The notes under the pieces were generated by a model. It was not told the origin of the DNA. It saw only the letters and a list, made by a program, of their open reading frames with translations, and did no database searches. 64,000 nt of DNA from Neobacillus dielmonensis. Lineage in GTDB: Bacteria > Bacillota > Bacilli > Bacillales > Cytobacillaceae. Location: positions 13,435-77,434 of the forward strand of contig NZ_HG942044.1 in assembly GCF_000612665.1 (NCBI RefSeq), written 5' to 3'. The stretch's first letter is position 1. Each line of letters opens with the position of its first letter. Below are positions 1-9,076 of the stretch, piece after piece. The translations under genes were made by a program, and so were the position numbers.

Positions 1-111
1 GGGCGGACTCTTTAGGTTTAAACAATGCCATTCACCTCATTAATAATCTATTGTTAATGATATTATATCATATTAACGCGGTGAACTGTTAAAGTAATTA
101 GATGTAATAAG

Positions 112-165
112 AGGCTGCCGAAGGGTTTTTCGACAGCCTGAGCGAAGCCAGGCTTCGCTTTTTTT
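112..165. terminator. Tandem hairpins at the 3' end of clpE, bidirectional
   Basis: Two adjacent stems are visible: AGGCTGCCGAA/TTCGACAGCCT (112-122 with 129-139) and GCGAAGCC/GGCTTCGC (142-149 with 151-158). The second is followed on the plus strand by a run of seven T. The clpE stop codon is at 164-166 on the minus strand, so the structures can end clpE and also any plus-strand gene lying before the window. Confidence 0.7.
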
Positions 166-2320
166 ATTGAACTTCTATGGAATCTGCAGTCACTTTTAAC
201 TCGCCGTTTTCTAAAATGGCTGTTAGTTTGTTCACTTCTGGCTGATCAAGGATATAGTCAGCTATTTTATCCTCCAACTGTTCTTGGATGACACGTCTTA
301 ATGGGCGTGCACCAAAGGCAGGGTGGTAACCAAGCTCTGCCAATTTTTCCTTGACATCGCCAGTAATCGATAGCTCAATATTTTGTTCTATTAAAGTTTC
401 TTGAAGCTCATTTACCATTAAATCAACGATTGATAAAATATGCTCTTTATCAAGTGAATTGAATTCAATAATGCTGTCGAAACGGTTTAAGAATTCTGGC
501 TTAAAGAAGCTGCCGAGTGAATCGAGAATATTTGCCTCCTCTATTGCATCGCTGGCTCCAAAGCCTACATGGATGGGCTTATACCCTGTACCAGCATTAC
601 TTGTCATGATGATGACAGTATCTTTAAAGCTTACCACTCTTCCTTGGCTGTCCGTAAGCCGGCCGTCTTCAAGAATTTGCAGAAACATATGCTGCACATC
701 AGGATGCGCTTTTTCAATCTCGTCCAACAGAATAATGCTGTATGGGTTTCGGCGCACTTTTTCGGTAAGCTGGCCTGCTTCTTCATGGCCAACATAACCT
801 GGAGGTGAACCAATTAATTTTGAAACACTGTGTTTTTCCATGTATTCGCTCATGTCGAGGCGAATCATCGAGTCTTTAGTGCCAAATAATTCTTCAGCTA
901 ATGTTTTGGTTAATTCCGTTTTACCAACACCTGTTGGCCCGACAAACAGGAAGGAACCAATTGGGCGGTTTTTGGATTTTAAACCGGCACGGCTGCGACG
1001 GATGGCTTTCGACACTTTATGGACCGCTTTTTCCTGGCCAATTACCATTTTATTTAAAGATTCTTCAAGTTCTTTCATTTTGACCTGTTCATCGTGCTGT
1101 AATTTTCCAACTGGTATGCCTGTTTTTTGTTCCACAATCTCTTGGATAAGGGAAACTGTGACAACAGGTCGTTCGGAACTGAAGTCATCATTTAAGGCTT
1201 TCTCCAGTTTTGCTTCTTCATCCCGTAGTTTTGCGGCTTGTTCATAATACTCTTGTTTCAGCGCATCCTCTTTTTCCGAAGCGATTTCTTTTAGGCGTGT
1301 CTCAATATGTTCCTTGCTCTTGTAATCAGATGTTAGGTTTAATTTAGAACCGGCTTCATCCATTAAATCAATCGCTTTATCCGGCAAGAAGCGGTCTTGG
1401 ATATATCGTTGTGATAATTGGACGCAAGCCTTGATGGCTTCATCTGAAAAAGTCACTTCATGGAAATCTTCATACTTACTCTGCAGTCCTTTTAATATTT
1501 CAACAGCTGCATCTTCGCTAGGCTCTTGGATATGAACCGGCTGGAAGCGTCGTTCAAGGGCAGCATCTTTTTCAATTTGGCGATACTCTTTTAACGTGGT
1601 GGCGCCCACTACATGCAATTCACCTCGGGCAAGAGCTGGTTTTAATATATTGCCTGCATCCATTGAGCCTTCGGCGGACCCAGCACCAACAAGTAAATGA
1701 ATTTCATCGATAAACAGGATAATGTTTTTCCGCTCTTGTAATTCGGTGATTAACTGCTTCATTCTTTCTTCGAATTGACCGCGTATACCCGTATTGGCAA
1801 CAAGAGAAGCAACATCCAATAAATAGATTTGCTTATTTTGGAGTTTTGCCGGTACATCGCCTTCAGCTATTTTTAAGGCCAAGCCTTCGGCAATCGCCGT
1901 TTTACCAACACCTGGTTCACCGATTAACACAGGATTATTTTTATTCCTTCTATTTAAAATTTCAATGACTTGCTTGATCTCTTTATCACGGCCGATCACA
2001 GGGTCAATTAAGCCTGCCTGCGCCATTTGTGTCAGGTTTCGGCCAAATTGATTAATAAATCCTCCATGGGAAGACTGTGACCCTGCTTGTGACTGCAACT
2101 GTCCTGTCATGCCATGGTCGGCCCCCTTAGCTGCGTTTTGGAATAAATCCTCAAAAGGGGAACCGGTGAAAGGATTAAAGTTCATCCCAAATCCGGAGCC
2201 TAATGCTTGTTTTTCCTTCGCATAGCAATCATGGCAAAGGATGATCTCTTTTTGGTGTCCGTTAACATTCATTTTTAATTGCACATTTGCTTGATTTTGA
2301 TGGCATCGTTGACAAAGCAT
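164..2320 (-). CDS. clpE: ATP-dependent Clp protease ATP-binding subunit ClpE
   Basis: HSP100/ClpE, a AAA+ unfoldase that feeds misfolded proteins to ClpP in the cytoplasm; 718 aa. Visible parts in order: an N-terminal zinc finger with CQRC and CHDC pairs (residues 3-32), which separates ClpE from ClpC; a first AAA module with Walker A GEPGVGKT near residue 135; a central UVR-like coiled coil ([19 protein letters not shown]); and a second AAA module with GPTGVGKT near residue 465 and a C-terminal D2-small domain. Two ATGs lie six bases apart. GGAGG touches the first (2326) but is seven bases from the second (2320), so 2320 is chosen. Two CtsR boxes flank the promoter, so stress induction through CtsR is expected. 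Next-gene order matches B. subtilis clpE-ykvI. Confidence 0.97.
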   Translation of the reverse strand: MLCQRCHQNQANVQLKMNVNGHQKEIILCHDCYAKEKQALGSGFGMNFNPFTGSPFEDLFQNAAKGADHGMTGQLQSQAGSQSSHGGFINQFGRNLTQMAQAGLIDPVIGRDKEIKQVIEILNRRNKNNPVLIGEPGVGKTAIAEGLALKIAEGDVPAKLQNKQIYLLDVASLVANTGIRGQFEERMKQLITELQERKNIILFIDEIHLLVGAGSAEGSMDAGNILKPALARGELHVVGATTLKEYRQIEKDAALERRFQPVHIQEPSEDAAVEILKGLQSKYEDFHEVTFSDEAIKACVQLSQRYIQDRFLPDKAIDLMDEAGSKLNLTSDYKSKEHIETRLKEIASEKEDALKQEYYEQAAKLRDEEAKLEKALNDDFSSERPVVTVSLIQEIVEQKTGIPVGKLQHDEQVKMKELEESLNKMVIGQEKAVHKVSKAIRRSRAGLKSKNRPIGSFLFVGPTGVGKTELTKTLAEELFGTKDSMIRLDMSEYMEKHSVSKLIGSPPGYVGHEEAGQLTEKVRRNPYSIILLDEIEKAHPDVQHMFLQILEDGRLTDSQGRVVSFKDTVIIMTSNAGTGYKPIHVGFGASDAIEEANILDSLGSFFKPEFLNRFDSIIEFNSLDKEHILSIVDLMVNELQETLIEQNIELSITGDVKEKLAELGYHPAFGARPLRRVIQEQLEDKIADYILDQPEVNKLTAILENGELKVTADSIEVQ

Positions 2321-2360
2321 AATCATACCTCCATGTTATTATTGCTTTTACTAATTTGAC

Positions 2361-2377
2361 TTTGACTATCTTTGACC
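2361..2377. promoter_or_regulatory. CtsR operator, clpE-proximal
   Basis: TTTGACT-ATC-TTTGACC on the plus strand is the reverse complement of the CtsR tandem heptad consensus (A/GGTCAAA-NAN-A/GGTCAAA). A further TTTGAC half site precedes it at 2355-2360. It lies downstream of the clpE -10. Confidence 0.88.
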
Positions 2378-2387
2378 TTATGTCTAC

Positions 2388-2416
2388 AGTATACTCTGAC
2401 CTTTTTTGACTTTCAA
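2388..2416 (-). promoter_or_regulatory. SigA-type promoter of clpE
   Basis: Read on the minus strand: -35 TTGAAA (2416-2411), 17-base spacer, -10 TATACT (2393-2388). The spacer contains the upstream CtsR box, so bound CtsR would block polymerase. Confidence 0.8.
2395..2411. promoter_or_regulatory. CtsR operator inside the clpE promoter
   Basis: TCTGACC-TTT-TTTGACT is a second tandem heptad with one mismatch, sitting between and overlapping the -35 and -10 of clpE. Two boxes at one promoter is the usual arrangement for ClpE-type CtsR targets. Confidence 0.82.
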
Positions 2417-2508
2417 GAGATTTGCCTAAAGAATTTGTTTCCAATTGAGGTAAAAGCTCGTCATTGTTTGTCCCTTTATTCATATATTGATGATAAGGGG
2501 GAGATGGT

Positions 2509-3579
2509 GTGAGAAAGAACTGGAACCAGGCCTTTCAAATTGCGGCAGTTTATGTCGGAACGGTTGTTGGAGCGGGATTTGCTACCGGAAGGGAAATTGT
2601 TGAGTTCTTTTCCCGGTTTGGTTTCTTTGGCTTCATAAGTATATTAATGAGCGGATATCTTTTTATTATGCTTGGCTCGAAACTAATGCGGACAGCTGCA
2701 CATATTGGCGCAAAATCCTATCAGGAGTTTAATACCTATTTATTTGGTAAATGGGCAGGTACTGTCATCAATTTGTTTATGCTTTTTATGCTCCTTGGGG
2801 TAAGTGCGGTAATGCTGTCAGGAGCAGGAGCGGTTTTTGAAGAACAACTAGGTCTGTCCAAAAATATCGGGGTTTTTCTAACAATCATACTTTCTTATAT
2901 TGTCATGTTGGTAGGTTCAAAGGGGTTATTTGCTGTCAATACGTTTGTGGTGCCATTAATGATTGGATTTAGTTTATTTTTAATGGTCTTATCACTTAAA
3001 ATGCCGAATTTCATGCCGCAATTATTATATATTCCACATGCGGAGGACGGTTGGAAAACGGTAATATCCCCGTTTTCTTATGCAGCCTTAAACCTCGGGC
3101 TGGCACAGGCTGTTCTAGTGCCAATAGCCACTGAAGTAAAGGATGACTGGACAATCAAATGGGGAGGGATTTTGGGGGGACTGGCACTAACAGTTATATT
3201 AATTGGAAGCCATTTTACACTGATTATGCTGCCCAACTTGGAATTATATCAAATTCCGATGGCCATTATTATGAAAACCCATGCCCCGTATTTGTATAGT
3301 ATTTTTGTGTTAATTATCTATGGAGAGATATTTACATCTGTAATAGGGAACGTTTTTGGGCTTGACAGACAATTGCAGCAGTACCAAAAGGTTCCTGCGA
3401 TGATTTCAGTGACAGCTATTTTCACGGTTTCTTACCTCATTAGTCTGGTCAATTACGGTACCCTATTGTCGTATCTTTATCCTTTATTTGGATACATATG
3501 TATGACTTTTTTTGTTTTGCTCTGGATGAAGCCGTTTCCGCCATCAGACAAATCAAATAAAAAGCAGCTGCCGTTTTAG
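2509..3579 (+). CDS. ykvI: YkvI-type membrane transporter-like protein
   Basis: A 356-aa integral membrane protein with about ten hydrophobic segments running from residue 8 to 345. The N-terminal segment AAVYVGTVVGAGFATGREI has the glycine-rich first-helix signature seen in amino-acid/cation symporters of the LeuT/APC fold. Its position directly after clpE matches B. subtilis ykvI, whose substrate is unknown. GTG start with AAGGGGGAG six bases upstream. The clpE CtsR promoter fires away from it. Transport direction and substrate are not deducible from sequence. Confidence 0.8.
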   Translation: MRKNWNQAFQIAAVYVGTVVGAGFATGREIVEFFSRFGFFGFISILMSGYLFIMLGSKLMRTAAHIGAKSYQEFNTYLFGKWAGTVINLFMLFMLLGVSAVMLSGAGAVFEEQLGLSKNIGVFLTIILSYIVMLVGSKGLFAVNTFVVPLMIGFSLFLMVLSLKMPNFMPQLLYIPHAEDGWKTVISPFSYAALNLGLAQAVLVPIATEVKDDWTIKWGGILGGLALTVILIGSHFTLIMLPNLELYQIPMAIIMKTHAPYLYSIFVLIIYGEIFTSVIGNVFGLDRQLQQYQKVPAMISVTAIFTVSYLISLVNYGTLLSYLYPLFGYICMTFFVLLWMKPFPPSDKSNKKQLPF

Positions 3580-3586
3580 GAGCTGC
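3564..3586. terminator. Short hairpin between convergent ykvI and CPBP gene
   Basis: GCAGCT (3564-3569) pairs with AGCTGC (3581-3586); the ykvI stop codon lies inside the loop. There is no clear T-run, so it is a weak terminator candidate. Confidence 0.35.
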
Positions 3587-3588
3587 AT

Positions 3589-4200
3589 CTATTTTAAAGG
3601 TAAAAGGATAAAAATCATGATGTCAAAAATGATATGGGAGACAATTACCAAAGGCATACTTTTTTTCCAATAATATAAAAATCCCCATGCTAACCCTGAC
3701 AGAAGGGCAGCAAGCATGAGTAATAAAGAACCTGAGTAGACATGGACGGAAGTATATAGGACAGAACCTATTATAATTCCCCAGACAGGTTTAGTATAAC
3801 TCATTATTTTTTTTTGGATAAATCCTCGCCAAAATAGTTCTTCCCCTGGGGCAGCCACTAATATGAGGGCAAGATATTCCCAGAAAATGGATGGGGCATA
3901 CCATTTATAAAGCCGCCTAATTTCTTTCGCAATTGGTATGTCCATTATATGCATAACTTTTATACCTAACCAAAAAATAAAATACAATAGTATCCCCGAA
4001 ACAAGCCCATATAGGAAATACCGAAAAAAGGATAGTTGGTCATCGACCTCTCCTTGATACATGGCGTAGGCAATTAAAATCAGGATAGATCCTGAAAAGA
4101 TATACCAAAATATCGACTTATCATGAAAGGAAAAGTAAATAAGTACATGAGCAAGTAGAAAACCGACAATAAGACGAAAGTCAAGGAACAGTTTTTTCAT
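3589..4200 (-). CDS. CPBP family intramembrane metalloprotease
   Basis: A 203-aa polytopic membrane protein of the CPBP (CaaX protease and bacteriocin-processing, Abi/Rce1) family. The three family motifs are present: EELFWRGF (glutamates and arginine, near residue 122), then a histidine in YTSVHVY (near 153), and HIIFD near the C terminus. These residues form the metalloprotease-like active site. About six membrane segments. ATG start with AAGGAG eight bases before it. Bacterial members act in bacteriocin self-immunity or anti-sigma factor cleavage, but no bacteriocin or anti-sigma gene is adjacent, so the substrate is open. Confidence 0.85.
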   Translation of the reverse strand: MKKLFLDFRLIVGFLLAHVLIYFSFHDKSIFWYIFSGSILILIAYAMYQGEVDDQLSFFRYFLYGLVSGILLYFIFWLGIKVMHIMDIPIAKEIRRLYKWYAPSIFWEYLALILVAAPGEELFWRGFIQKKIMSYTKPVWGIIIGSVLYTSVHVYSGSLLLMLAALLSGLAWGFLYYWKKSMPLVIVSHIIFDIMIFILLPLK

Positions 4201-4341
4201 GCTTTCAGCTCCTTTTAAAAATCAATAAAATTCATTTTAACAAATTATACTTAAAAAGAAAATGAATTCATTCACCATTTTAACCAAATACTTAAATCGT
4301 AACGGGGATTATAAAAAAATTATAGGGAAGGAGTGGACCCA

Positions 4342-4461
4342 TTGAGTAAATCGAAACGTCAAGAAGAAAGAGAGTGGGCAATAAGAAAACAGGACCAGCA
4401 ACCTCACGGAAAAGTACAATCTTTTAAACAACTGTCAAAAGATACAGACCAAGAAAAGTAG
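4342..4461 (+). CDS. Hypothetical 39-aa charged small protein
   Basis: TTG start with GGAAGGAG eight bases upstream and TAG at 4459-4461. The product is hydrophilic and rich in K, Q, R, E and D, with no hydrophobic segment; it starts MSKSKRQEEREW and ends KDTDQEK. I do not recognise it. Support rests on the good ribosome binding site and on its isolated position between two minus-strand genes. It is too short for most gene finders. Confidence 0.55.
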   Translation: MSKSKRQEEREWAIRKQDQQPHGKVQSFKQLSKDTDQEK

Positions 4462-4464
4462 TAT

Positions 4465-4501
4465 AAAAAACAATAGGCTGACCCTCTAAAAAGGGTCAGC
4501 C
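4465..4501 (-). terminator. Rho-independent terminator of ykvS
   Basis: Perfect 10-bp stem GGCTGACCCT/AGGGTCAGCC (4476-4485 with 4492-4501), followed on the minus strand by a T-run (A-run at 4465-4470). It can also stop the small plus-strand gene at 4342. Confidence 0.85.
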
Positions 4502-4523
4502 AGTAATGCCTAACATGATTAGT

Positions 4524-4718
4524 TTATCCGTGTAAAGCGCTTTCTTTAATAACCTTATAATTTTTATGATTTACAACTGTCCGCTGATCTAGTTCTAAAT
4601 CACGATAATTATCCATATATGTTAAGTCAACAATCACCGAGTTCTCATTCACCTTTTCTACTATACCTTGAAGGCCGTCACGGAATTCTATGATATTCCC
4701 TACTTCTGCTCTTTTCAA
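4524..4718 (-). CDS. ykvS: YkvS family protein (DUF2187)
   Basis: A 64-aa cytoplasmic protein resembling the B. subtilis YkvS/DUF2187 family: a small beta-rich KOW/SH3-like fold with GNIIEFRDGLQGIVEKVNEN and a conserved RTVVNHKNYKVI tail. Function unknown. TTG at 4718 is chosen because AAGGAGAG lies nine bases before it; the longer in-frame start at 4739 has no ribosome binding site. Genomic position near clpE/ykvI agrees with B. subtilis. Confidence 0.82.
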   Translation of the reverse strand: MKRAEVGNIIEFRDGLQGIVEKVNENSVIVDLTYMDNYRDLELDQRTVVNHKNYKVIKESALHG

Positions 4719-4926
4719 ATTGCCTCTCTCCTTTATCAAACTATTAACTATTTACATAACAGTTTGCACCATTTTAATTCATTCGTAAAGGGATTATTTT
4801 TACAATTTCGTTAATTCCTACAATTATTTTATGATACATAAGAAAGCCTTATCATTTTTTGCGTAATTATAGTGGCTTATCAATGCGCAATTAAGTTAAA
4901 ATAACGTTGGAAAGGAGGCAGTTAAG

Positions 4927-5121
4927 GTGAATGAAGAACAAGTGAATGACATACTGAACCAGCTAATGGAGGGGGACCTGTCCGAGTATTTTGTGAAAAA
5001 TGAAGATTTTATGGATTTTCGTAAGGTCCTTGTCAAACGCGAGGATTTTAAACATTTTCGCGGGATCGCCCAAAGGAATGGGGATGTTCTCTATCAGTAT
5101 CTAAAAGAACCAAGGAGTTAG
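4927..5121 (+). CDS. Hypothetical 64-aa acidic/basic protein
   Basis: GTG start with a strong AAAGGAGG seven bases upstream and its own terminator. The protein is soluble, with alternating charge and predicted helical (EEQVNDILNQLMEGDLSEYF, then repeated phenylalanines in DFMDFRKV and DFKHFRG). No signal peptide or membrane segment. I do not recognise the family. Downstream is the MoxR operon, separated by a terminator and a separate promoter, so it is monocistronic. Confidence 0.75.
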   Translation: MNEEQVNDILNQLMEGDLSEYFVKNEDFMDFRKVLVKREDFKHFRGIAQRNGDVLYQYLKEPRS

Positions 5122-5124
5122 CTC

Positions 5125-5154
5125 AGGACCATAGATTAAAGGTCCTGTTTTTTT
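5125..5154 (+). terminator. Terminator after the 64-aa gene
   Basis: AGGACC/GGTCCT stem (5125-5130 with 5141-5146) followed by a run of seven T. Confidence 0.8.
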
Positions 5155-5187
5155 ATAACAAAAGGTATGGGAATATTCTCAAATTTT

Positions 5188-5195
5188 GGTAAAAT
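5188..5195 (+). promoter_or_regulatory. Extended -10 promoter of the MoxR operon
   Basis: TGGTAAAAT contains the TGn extension and -10 TAAAAT (5190-5195); no good -35 is seen. It makes the more upstream in-frame start at 5167 unlikely for the MoxR protein. Confidence 0.45.
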
Positions 5196-5232
5196 GAAGA
5201 GTGCGGTTCACATCACAATAGGAGATGAAGGA

Positions 5233-6186
5233 ATGCAGTTAAGTGAAAAAATAAACCGACTAAAGCAGGAAATTGGAAAGGTGATTATTGGAAAGGATGC
5301 TGAGGTAGAATTAATGGCCATTTCCCTATTATTTAATGGGCATATATTACTTGAGAGTGTACCGGGCACAGGAAAAACCATGCTTGCCAAAAGCTTTGCG
5401 ACCGCAATTGGCGGCAAATTCTCCAGGATTCAATTCACTCCAGATGTATTGCCTAGCGATATCACGGGAATTCAGTTTTTTAATCCAAAAATACAAGAAT
5501 TTGAATTACGTCCTGGTCCAATTTTGGCGAATATTGTTCTAGCAGATGAGATTAATCGGGCCACCCCTAGAACACAGTCAAGTTTATTAGAGGTTATGGA
5601 AGAGAGGCAAGTAACAATCGATGGTATTACGCTCCCATTGCAGATGCCGTTTATGGTTATTGCCACACAGAATCCAGTAGAATCACAACAGGGAACATTC
5701 CCGCTGCCAGCAGCCCAAATGGACCGATTTTTTATGAAGTTAAAAGTGGACTACCCTTCTTATGAGGATGAAAGGAAAATGTTGCAAATTCAGCGCGGAA
5801 AACGAAGTTACGACAAAGAAGTGACGCAGGTATTTAGTACGGAGGATTTCGAACAACTAAAAACTGCTGTTTTCGATACCCAGATTTCAGAAGACATTGA
5901 AGCCTTTTTACTATCTATTGTTAGAGAAACGCGCAATCACCATGATATCGAATTGGGCATCAGTCCAAGAGGAACTTTAGCGCTTATGAGGGCTTCACAG
6001 GGAAAGGCATTTTTAAGTGGCCGCAGCTTTGTCATTCCCGATGATGTGAAATTTGTCGCCCCTTTTGTATTAGGCCATCGGATCCACCTATCCATTGAAG
6101 GTTCGTTAACCAAAACACCAGAGGAAGTGATTGCTGAAATTGTTGATTTGATAGACGTTCCAGTGGAAGCAGGTGCAAATGGATGA
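5233..6186 (+). CDS. MoxR family AAA+ ATPase
   Basis: A 317-aa AAA+ ATPase of the MoxR chaperone group. Walker A SVPGTGKT near residue 42, Walker B VLADEINRA near 107, sensor 1 ATQNPVE near 150, and the C-terminal lid helical bundle (ISPRGTLALMRASQGKA). MoxR proteins act as chaperones that assemble or activate partner complexes together with DUF58 proteins, which are encoded next. ATG 5233 has AGGAG eight bases before it. The stop overlaps the DUF58 start (ATGA), indicating translational coupling. The usual glycine before the P-loop proline pair is a serine here. Confidence 0.9.
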   Translation: MQLSEKINRLKQEIGKVIIGKDAEVELMAISLLFNGHILLESVPGTGKTMLAKSFATAIGGKFSRIQFTPDVLPSDITGIQFFNPKIQEFELRPGPILANIVLADEINRATPRTQSSLLEVMEERQVTIDGITLPLQMPFMVIATQNPVESQQGTFPLPAAQMDRFFMKLKVDYPSYEDERKMLQIQRGKRSYDKEVTQVFSTEDFEQLKTAVFDTQISEDIEAFLLSIVRETRNHHDIELGISPRGTLALMRASQGKAFLSGRSFVIPDDVKFVAPFVLGHRIHLSIEGSLTKTPEEVIAEIVDLIDVPVEAGANG

Positions 6187-7379
6187 AATGGAACAAATAC
6201 GTAATGGAGGAGGGGAAAATTTCCGGTATCATCGGGTTGGCGATCCTCCTGATTCTAATTAGCCTATACATGCAATCCAAACTTGTACTGTTTATCGCTG
6301 TCTTCTTTCTTTCGGCAGTCATAGTGAACCGTGTTTATCTTAAAAAGGCAGGGGATCAGTTTTACTTCGAAAATATAAATGATAAAAGCCGGCTGTTTAT
6401 TAACGAAAAAGGAAAATGGATGTTAAAATTTCAAAACGTAGGTGTTCCTATCTTAAGTGGTGAATTAAGAATCACATTTGACCACTTCGTTGCTCCTAAA
6501 GGAAGTTATACAAGTTCAAGCCTGTCAATACATGAAGTTAGTGTTCCTTTTACATTATTTACCCATCAGACTAAGGAAATTTACATTCCTATTTCCGCTG
6601 AGTTAAGAGGAATAGCAAAAATTCATAAACTTGAAGTACATATACCAAGTTTATTTGGCTTTGGTGAAACTCGATTAGAATTTGCAGAATTTATCAAGCA
6701 GCAGGCGGTTGTTTATCCGAAACCAATTCCTGTTAAAGGGTTAAAGGAGCAATTGTCAATCACACCCGGAGACAGCCCGGTTTCCTATTCTATTTATGAA
6801 CAGCGAAATGGTCAAATTGGAACAAGAAACTATATCCCTTCGGACAGCTTCAATCAAATTCACTGGAAGGCCACGGCTAAAAGGCAAGTTCTTCAAACCA
6901 AAATATTTGAAAAAGTCACTGAAAAAGGGGTAACAATCTCCCTCAATATTTCGAATGGGCACTCAATCACGGGACAGCTTGAAGGATACTTAAGCAGTAT
7001 TACTCAATTTGCATACTTCGCATTTAAAAGCTGCATTCCTTATTCGTTATGCATAAACGTACGGACTGCAGGGAAGATCCCGTTTATTTATTTGCCGAAA
7101 GGAGAAGGAAAAGAGCATTTGCAAAGAGTTCTGGAGACTCTGGCATCAATAAGTATTTATAGTACAAGTATTCCATATCAGGTCATGCTCTCTTATTTGC
7201 AGCGCCATTTGGCGTGTCAGCCTGTATTAATACACGCTGGTATCCTTACAAACGAGGCAAATCAACGGCTGCTAATTGAATCCCAAAAAGGAGTCCAACT
7301 GCTAGAGTTAACAGTAGATAACGAGCAAGGGATGCTAACGGCATTAATGAACGGTGATGGAAAAAGGAGGGCCCAATGA
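6183..7379 (+). CDS. DUF58 domain protein
   Basis: A 398-aa protein with two N-terminal membrane segments (residues 11-45) and a large domain. It carries the DUF58 signature near residue 215: RNYIPSDSFNQIHWKATAKRQ, matching the conserved R-Y-x-x-G/S-D-x-x-x-x-I-x-W-x-x-x-A-R pattern. DUF58 proteins have a vWA-like fold and pair with MoxR ATPases. Overlaps the preceding stop by four bases and the following start by four bases, so three genes form a tightly coupled operon. Cellular role not known for this set. Confidence 0.85.
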   Translation: MKWNKYVMEEGKISGIIGLAILLILISLYMQSKLVLFIAVFFLSAVIVNRVYLKKAGDQFYFENINDKSRLFINEKGKWMLKFQNVGVPILSGELRITFDHFVAPKGSYTSSSLSIHEVSVPFTLFTHQTKEIYIPISAELRGIAKIHKLEVHIPSLFGFGETRLEFAEFIKQQAVVYPKPIPVKGLKEQLSITPGDSPVSYSIYEQRNGQIGTRNYIPSDSFNQIHWKATAKRQVLQTKIFEKVTEKGVTISLNISNGHSITGQLEGYLSSITQFAYFAFKSCIPYSLCINVRTAGKIPFIYLPKGEGKEHLQRVLETLASISIYSTSIPYQVMLSYLQRHLACQPVLIHAGILTNEANQRLLIESQKGVQLLELTVDNEQGMLTALMNGDGKRRAQ

Positions 7380-8578
7380 TCAAACAGCTTGCACTCCGAA
7401 CCTATCAGTTTAGTCTTGAATTATTCACTGTCATCTTGTTCTTATTTTTATTTTATATCTATAAAAAAGAGTTACCTCCGATTTACCTTTTGCTATTTTT
7501 ATGTTTTTGCAGCTTTATTGTTTTTAACATCTTCCTTGAAAAAGTTCAAACGAAAGCAAAATATGGTTATTTTTTCCTGATTGTTCCCCTAACCCTAATT
7601 GTTGGGAGGGCCGGTGGGGTACCGCTGTTTATCCTTGTTCTTTTAGGAATATTTATTTATTGGCGGGGAGTTTCCTTCTTTGAAGAGATGCTACAGTCTA
7701 ACCAAGTATTGCAGCTATTGTTAGCTTTTTTAATTGGCATGGTGACAGCTATTTATGCAGCTATGGGGGATTATCCCTACCAAAGTGCTCTAATCTATTT
7801 TCTTATATTCCAACTGATTTTTAACCTGATTGGCAGCTTTTTTAATAGGTGGATTACCATTACTAATGACAAAGTAAAATTTGTTCTTTACTTTGGCAAA
7901 CTCCTATTGCTCATTACAGGAGTAGGATTCGTGGTTACCTTCCTTTATAAAGTAATTCAAATCGGCTTTTTTGGAACCCTGCAGTCAATGGCGTGGCTCT
8001 TTTCTAGTCTCGTTGTTCCGGCTTATAACCTGTTTCATTTTATATTAAGCTTGTCTAAACAGGATGACTATGAATTTAAACCGAAGCCTGCAAAATTTTC
8101 AGGCGGAGCGGGGGAATATACACGCCACTCCTTTTCTATTCCAGAAGAAATAATAATTATTTTCTTAACGCTAATTATCGCTGTTATTGTGTACTTTGTG
8201 ATAAAAAGAAAATTTAGAAAATCCAGTATATCTGATCATTCATTGTCCTCCTTGGAGATTATGCAAGGAATTAATATCGATACCAAGCCAACCCAAAAGA
8301 GGAAGAATCGGAAACCGCCTGCAGATCATATACGAAGAGAAATCTTCGAATTAGAAAGATTTACTGCAAAGCTCCATTTAGGGCGTTTGCCTAATGAAAC
8401 GTTAGGGGAATGGTGGGAGAGGGTAGGTGTCACTGATTCAGAAAAAACAAAGGAGATTTATGAAAAGGTCCGTTATGGCGAGGAAAATGCCTCAATGGAG
8501 GATCAAAGCATCGTGAGACGGGAAATGTTTAATTTGAAGCATCGATTAAAAGAACGCAGTAAAAATCTTAGCAAATAG
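7376..8578 (+). CDS. Membrane protein with DUF4129-like C-terminus, partner of MoxR/DUF58
   Basis: A 400-aa protein with about eight membrane segments (residues 10-210 and 255-278), a cytoplasmic linker rich in K/R, and a C-terminal helical module (ETLGEWWERVGV, then YEKVRYGEE) like DUF4129. In many Bacillaceae MoxR-DUF58 operons the third gene is a transglutaminase-like protein of about 700 aa whose C terminus is DUF4129. This one has the membrane part and the tail but no Cys-His-Asp transglutaminase core. Start with AAAAAGGAGG six bases upstream. Function unknown; inferred to be a membrane anchor or assembly partner. Confidence 0.75.
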   Translation: MIKQLALRTYQFSLELFTVILFLFLFYIYKKELPPIYLLLFLCFCSFIVFNIFLEKVQTKAKYGYFFLIVPLTLIVGRAGGVPLFILVLLGIFIYWRGVSFFEEMLQSNQVLQLLLAFLIGMVTAIYAAMGDYPYQSALIYFLIFQLIFNLIGSFFNRWITITNDKVKFVLYFGKLLLLITGVGFVVTFLYKVIQIGFFGTLQSMAWLFSSLVVPAYNLFHFILSLSKQDDYEFKPKPAKFSGGAGEYTRHSFSIPEEIIIIFLTLIIAVIVYFVIKRKFRKSSISDHSLSSLEIMQGINIDTKPTQKRKNRKPPADHIRREIFELERFTAKLHLGRLPNETLGEWWERVGVTDSEKTKEIYEKVRYGEENASMEDQSIVRREMFNLKHRLKERSKNLSK

Positions 8579-8690
8579 TGTAATGATTTTGAATAATCGA
8601 TGTAGTTAGGGTATTTATTGCTAAAATCATGCATAATACAAAAAGAATTAATTTTTCGTTCAATATTTCACAAAATTTGAGTCTTTCTAG

Positions 8691-8720
8691 TTGTCGAGAT
8701 GCATCGAAAAATGCTATTCT
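8691..8720 (+). promoter_or_regulatory. Promoter of ptsHI with extended -10
   Basis: TTGTCG (8691-8696), 18-base spacer, TATTCT (8715-8720) preceded by TGC. The 80-base leader that follows holds a GGCT/AGCC stem (8737-8750) and a 7-bp stem AAAAAGG/CCTTTTT (8758-8764 with 8771-8777) just before the ribosome binding site. Confidence 0.7.
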
Positions 8721-8809
8721 ATCACTTGTATGAAATGGCTGAACAAAGCCAAAATAGAAAAAGGTAATTCCCTTTTTGCTGATTTTATTTTAAAGGAGAT
8801 TGATTGAAG

Positions 8810-9076
8810 ATGGCAGAAAAAACATTTCAAGTAATTGCTGACACCGGAATTCACGCAAGACCGGCTACATTATTAGTACAAACAGCAAGCAGATATAATT
8901 CAGAAGTTTCATTAGAGTATAAAGGGAAGACAGTTAATTTAAAATCAATTATGGGTGTAATGTCATTGGGAATCGGTAAAGGAGCAGATATTAAAATCAT
9001 TGCTGAAGGCAGCGACGCTGATGATGCATTGAATAGCTTAGAAGAACTTCTTAAAAAGGAAGGTTTGGCTGAATAA
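8810..9076 (+). CDS. ptsH: Phosphocarrier protein HPr
   Basis: An 88-aa HPr of the phosphoenolpyruvate:sugar phosphotransferase system. His15 in TGIHARPA receives phosphate from enzyme I. Ser46 in [11 protein letters not shown] is the HPr-kinase site that makes P-Ser-HPr, co-repressor of CcpA. Length equals B. subtilis HPr. AAAGGAG lies 11 bases from ATG 8810. An in-frame TTG at 8804 is nearer to it, but homology supports 8810. The stop overlaps the ptsI start by one base (TAATG). Unlike B. subtilis, no ptsG precedes it, so ptsHI has its own promoter here. Confidence 0.97.
   Translation: MAEKTFQVIADTGIHARPATLLVQTASRYNSEVSLEYKGKTVNLKSIMGVMSLGIGKGADIKIIAEGSDADDALNSLEELLKKEGLAE

Noticed and set aside
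840-1247. 135-codon plus-strand frame inside clpE
   Set aside because: Antisense shadow of the conserved clpE coding sequence; no ribosome binding site or family signature.
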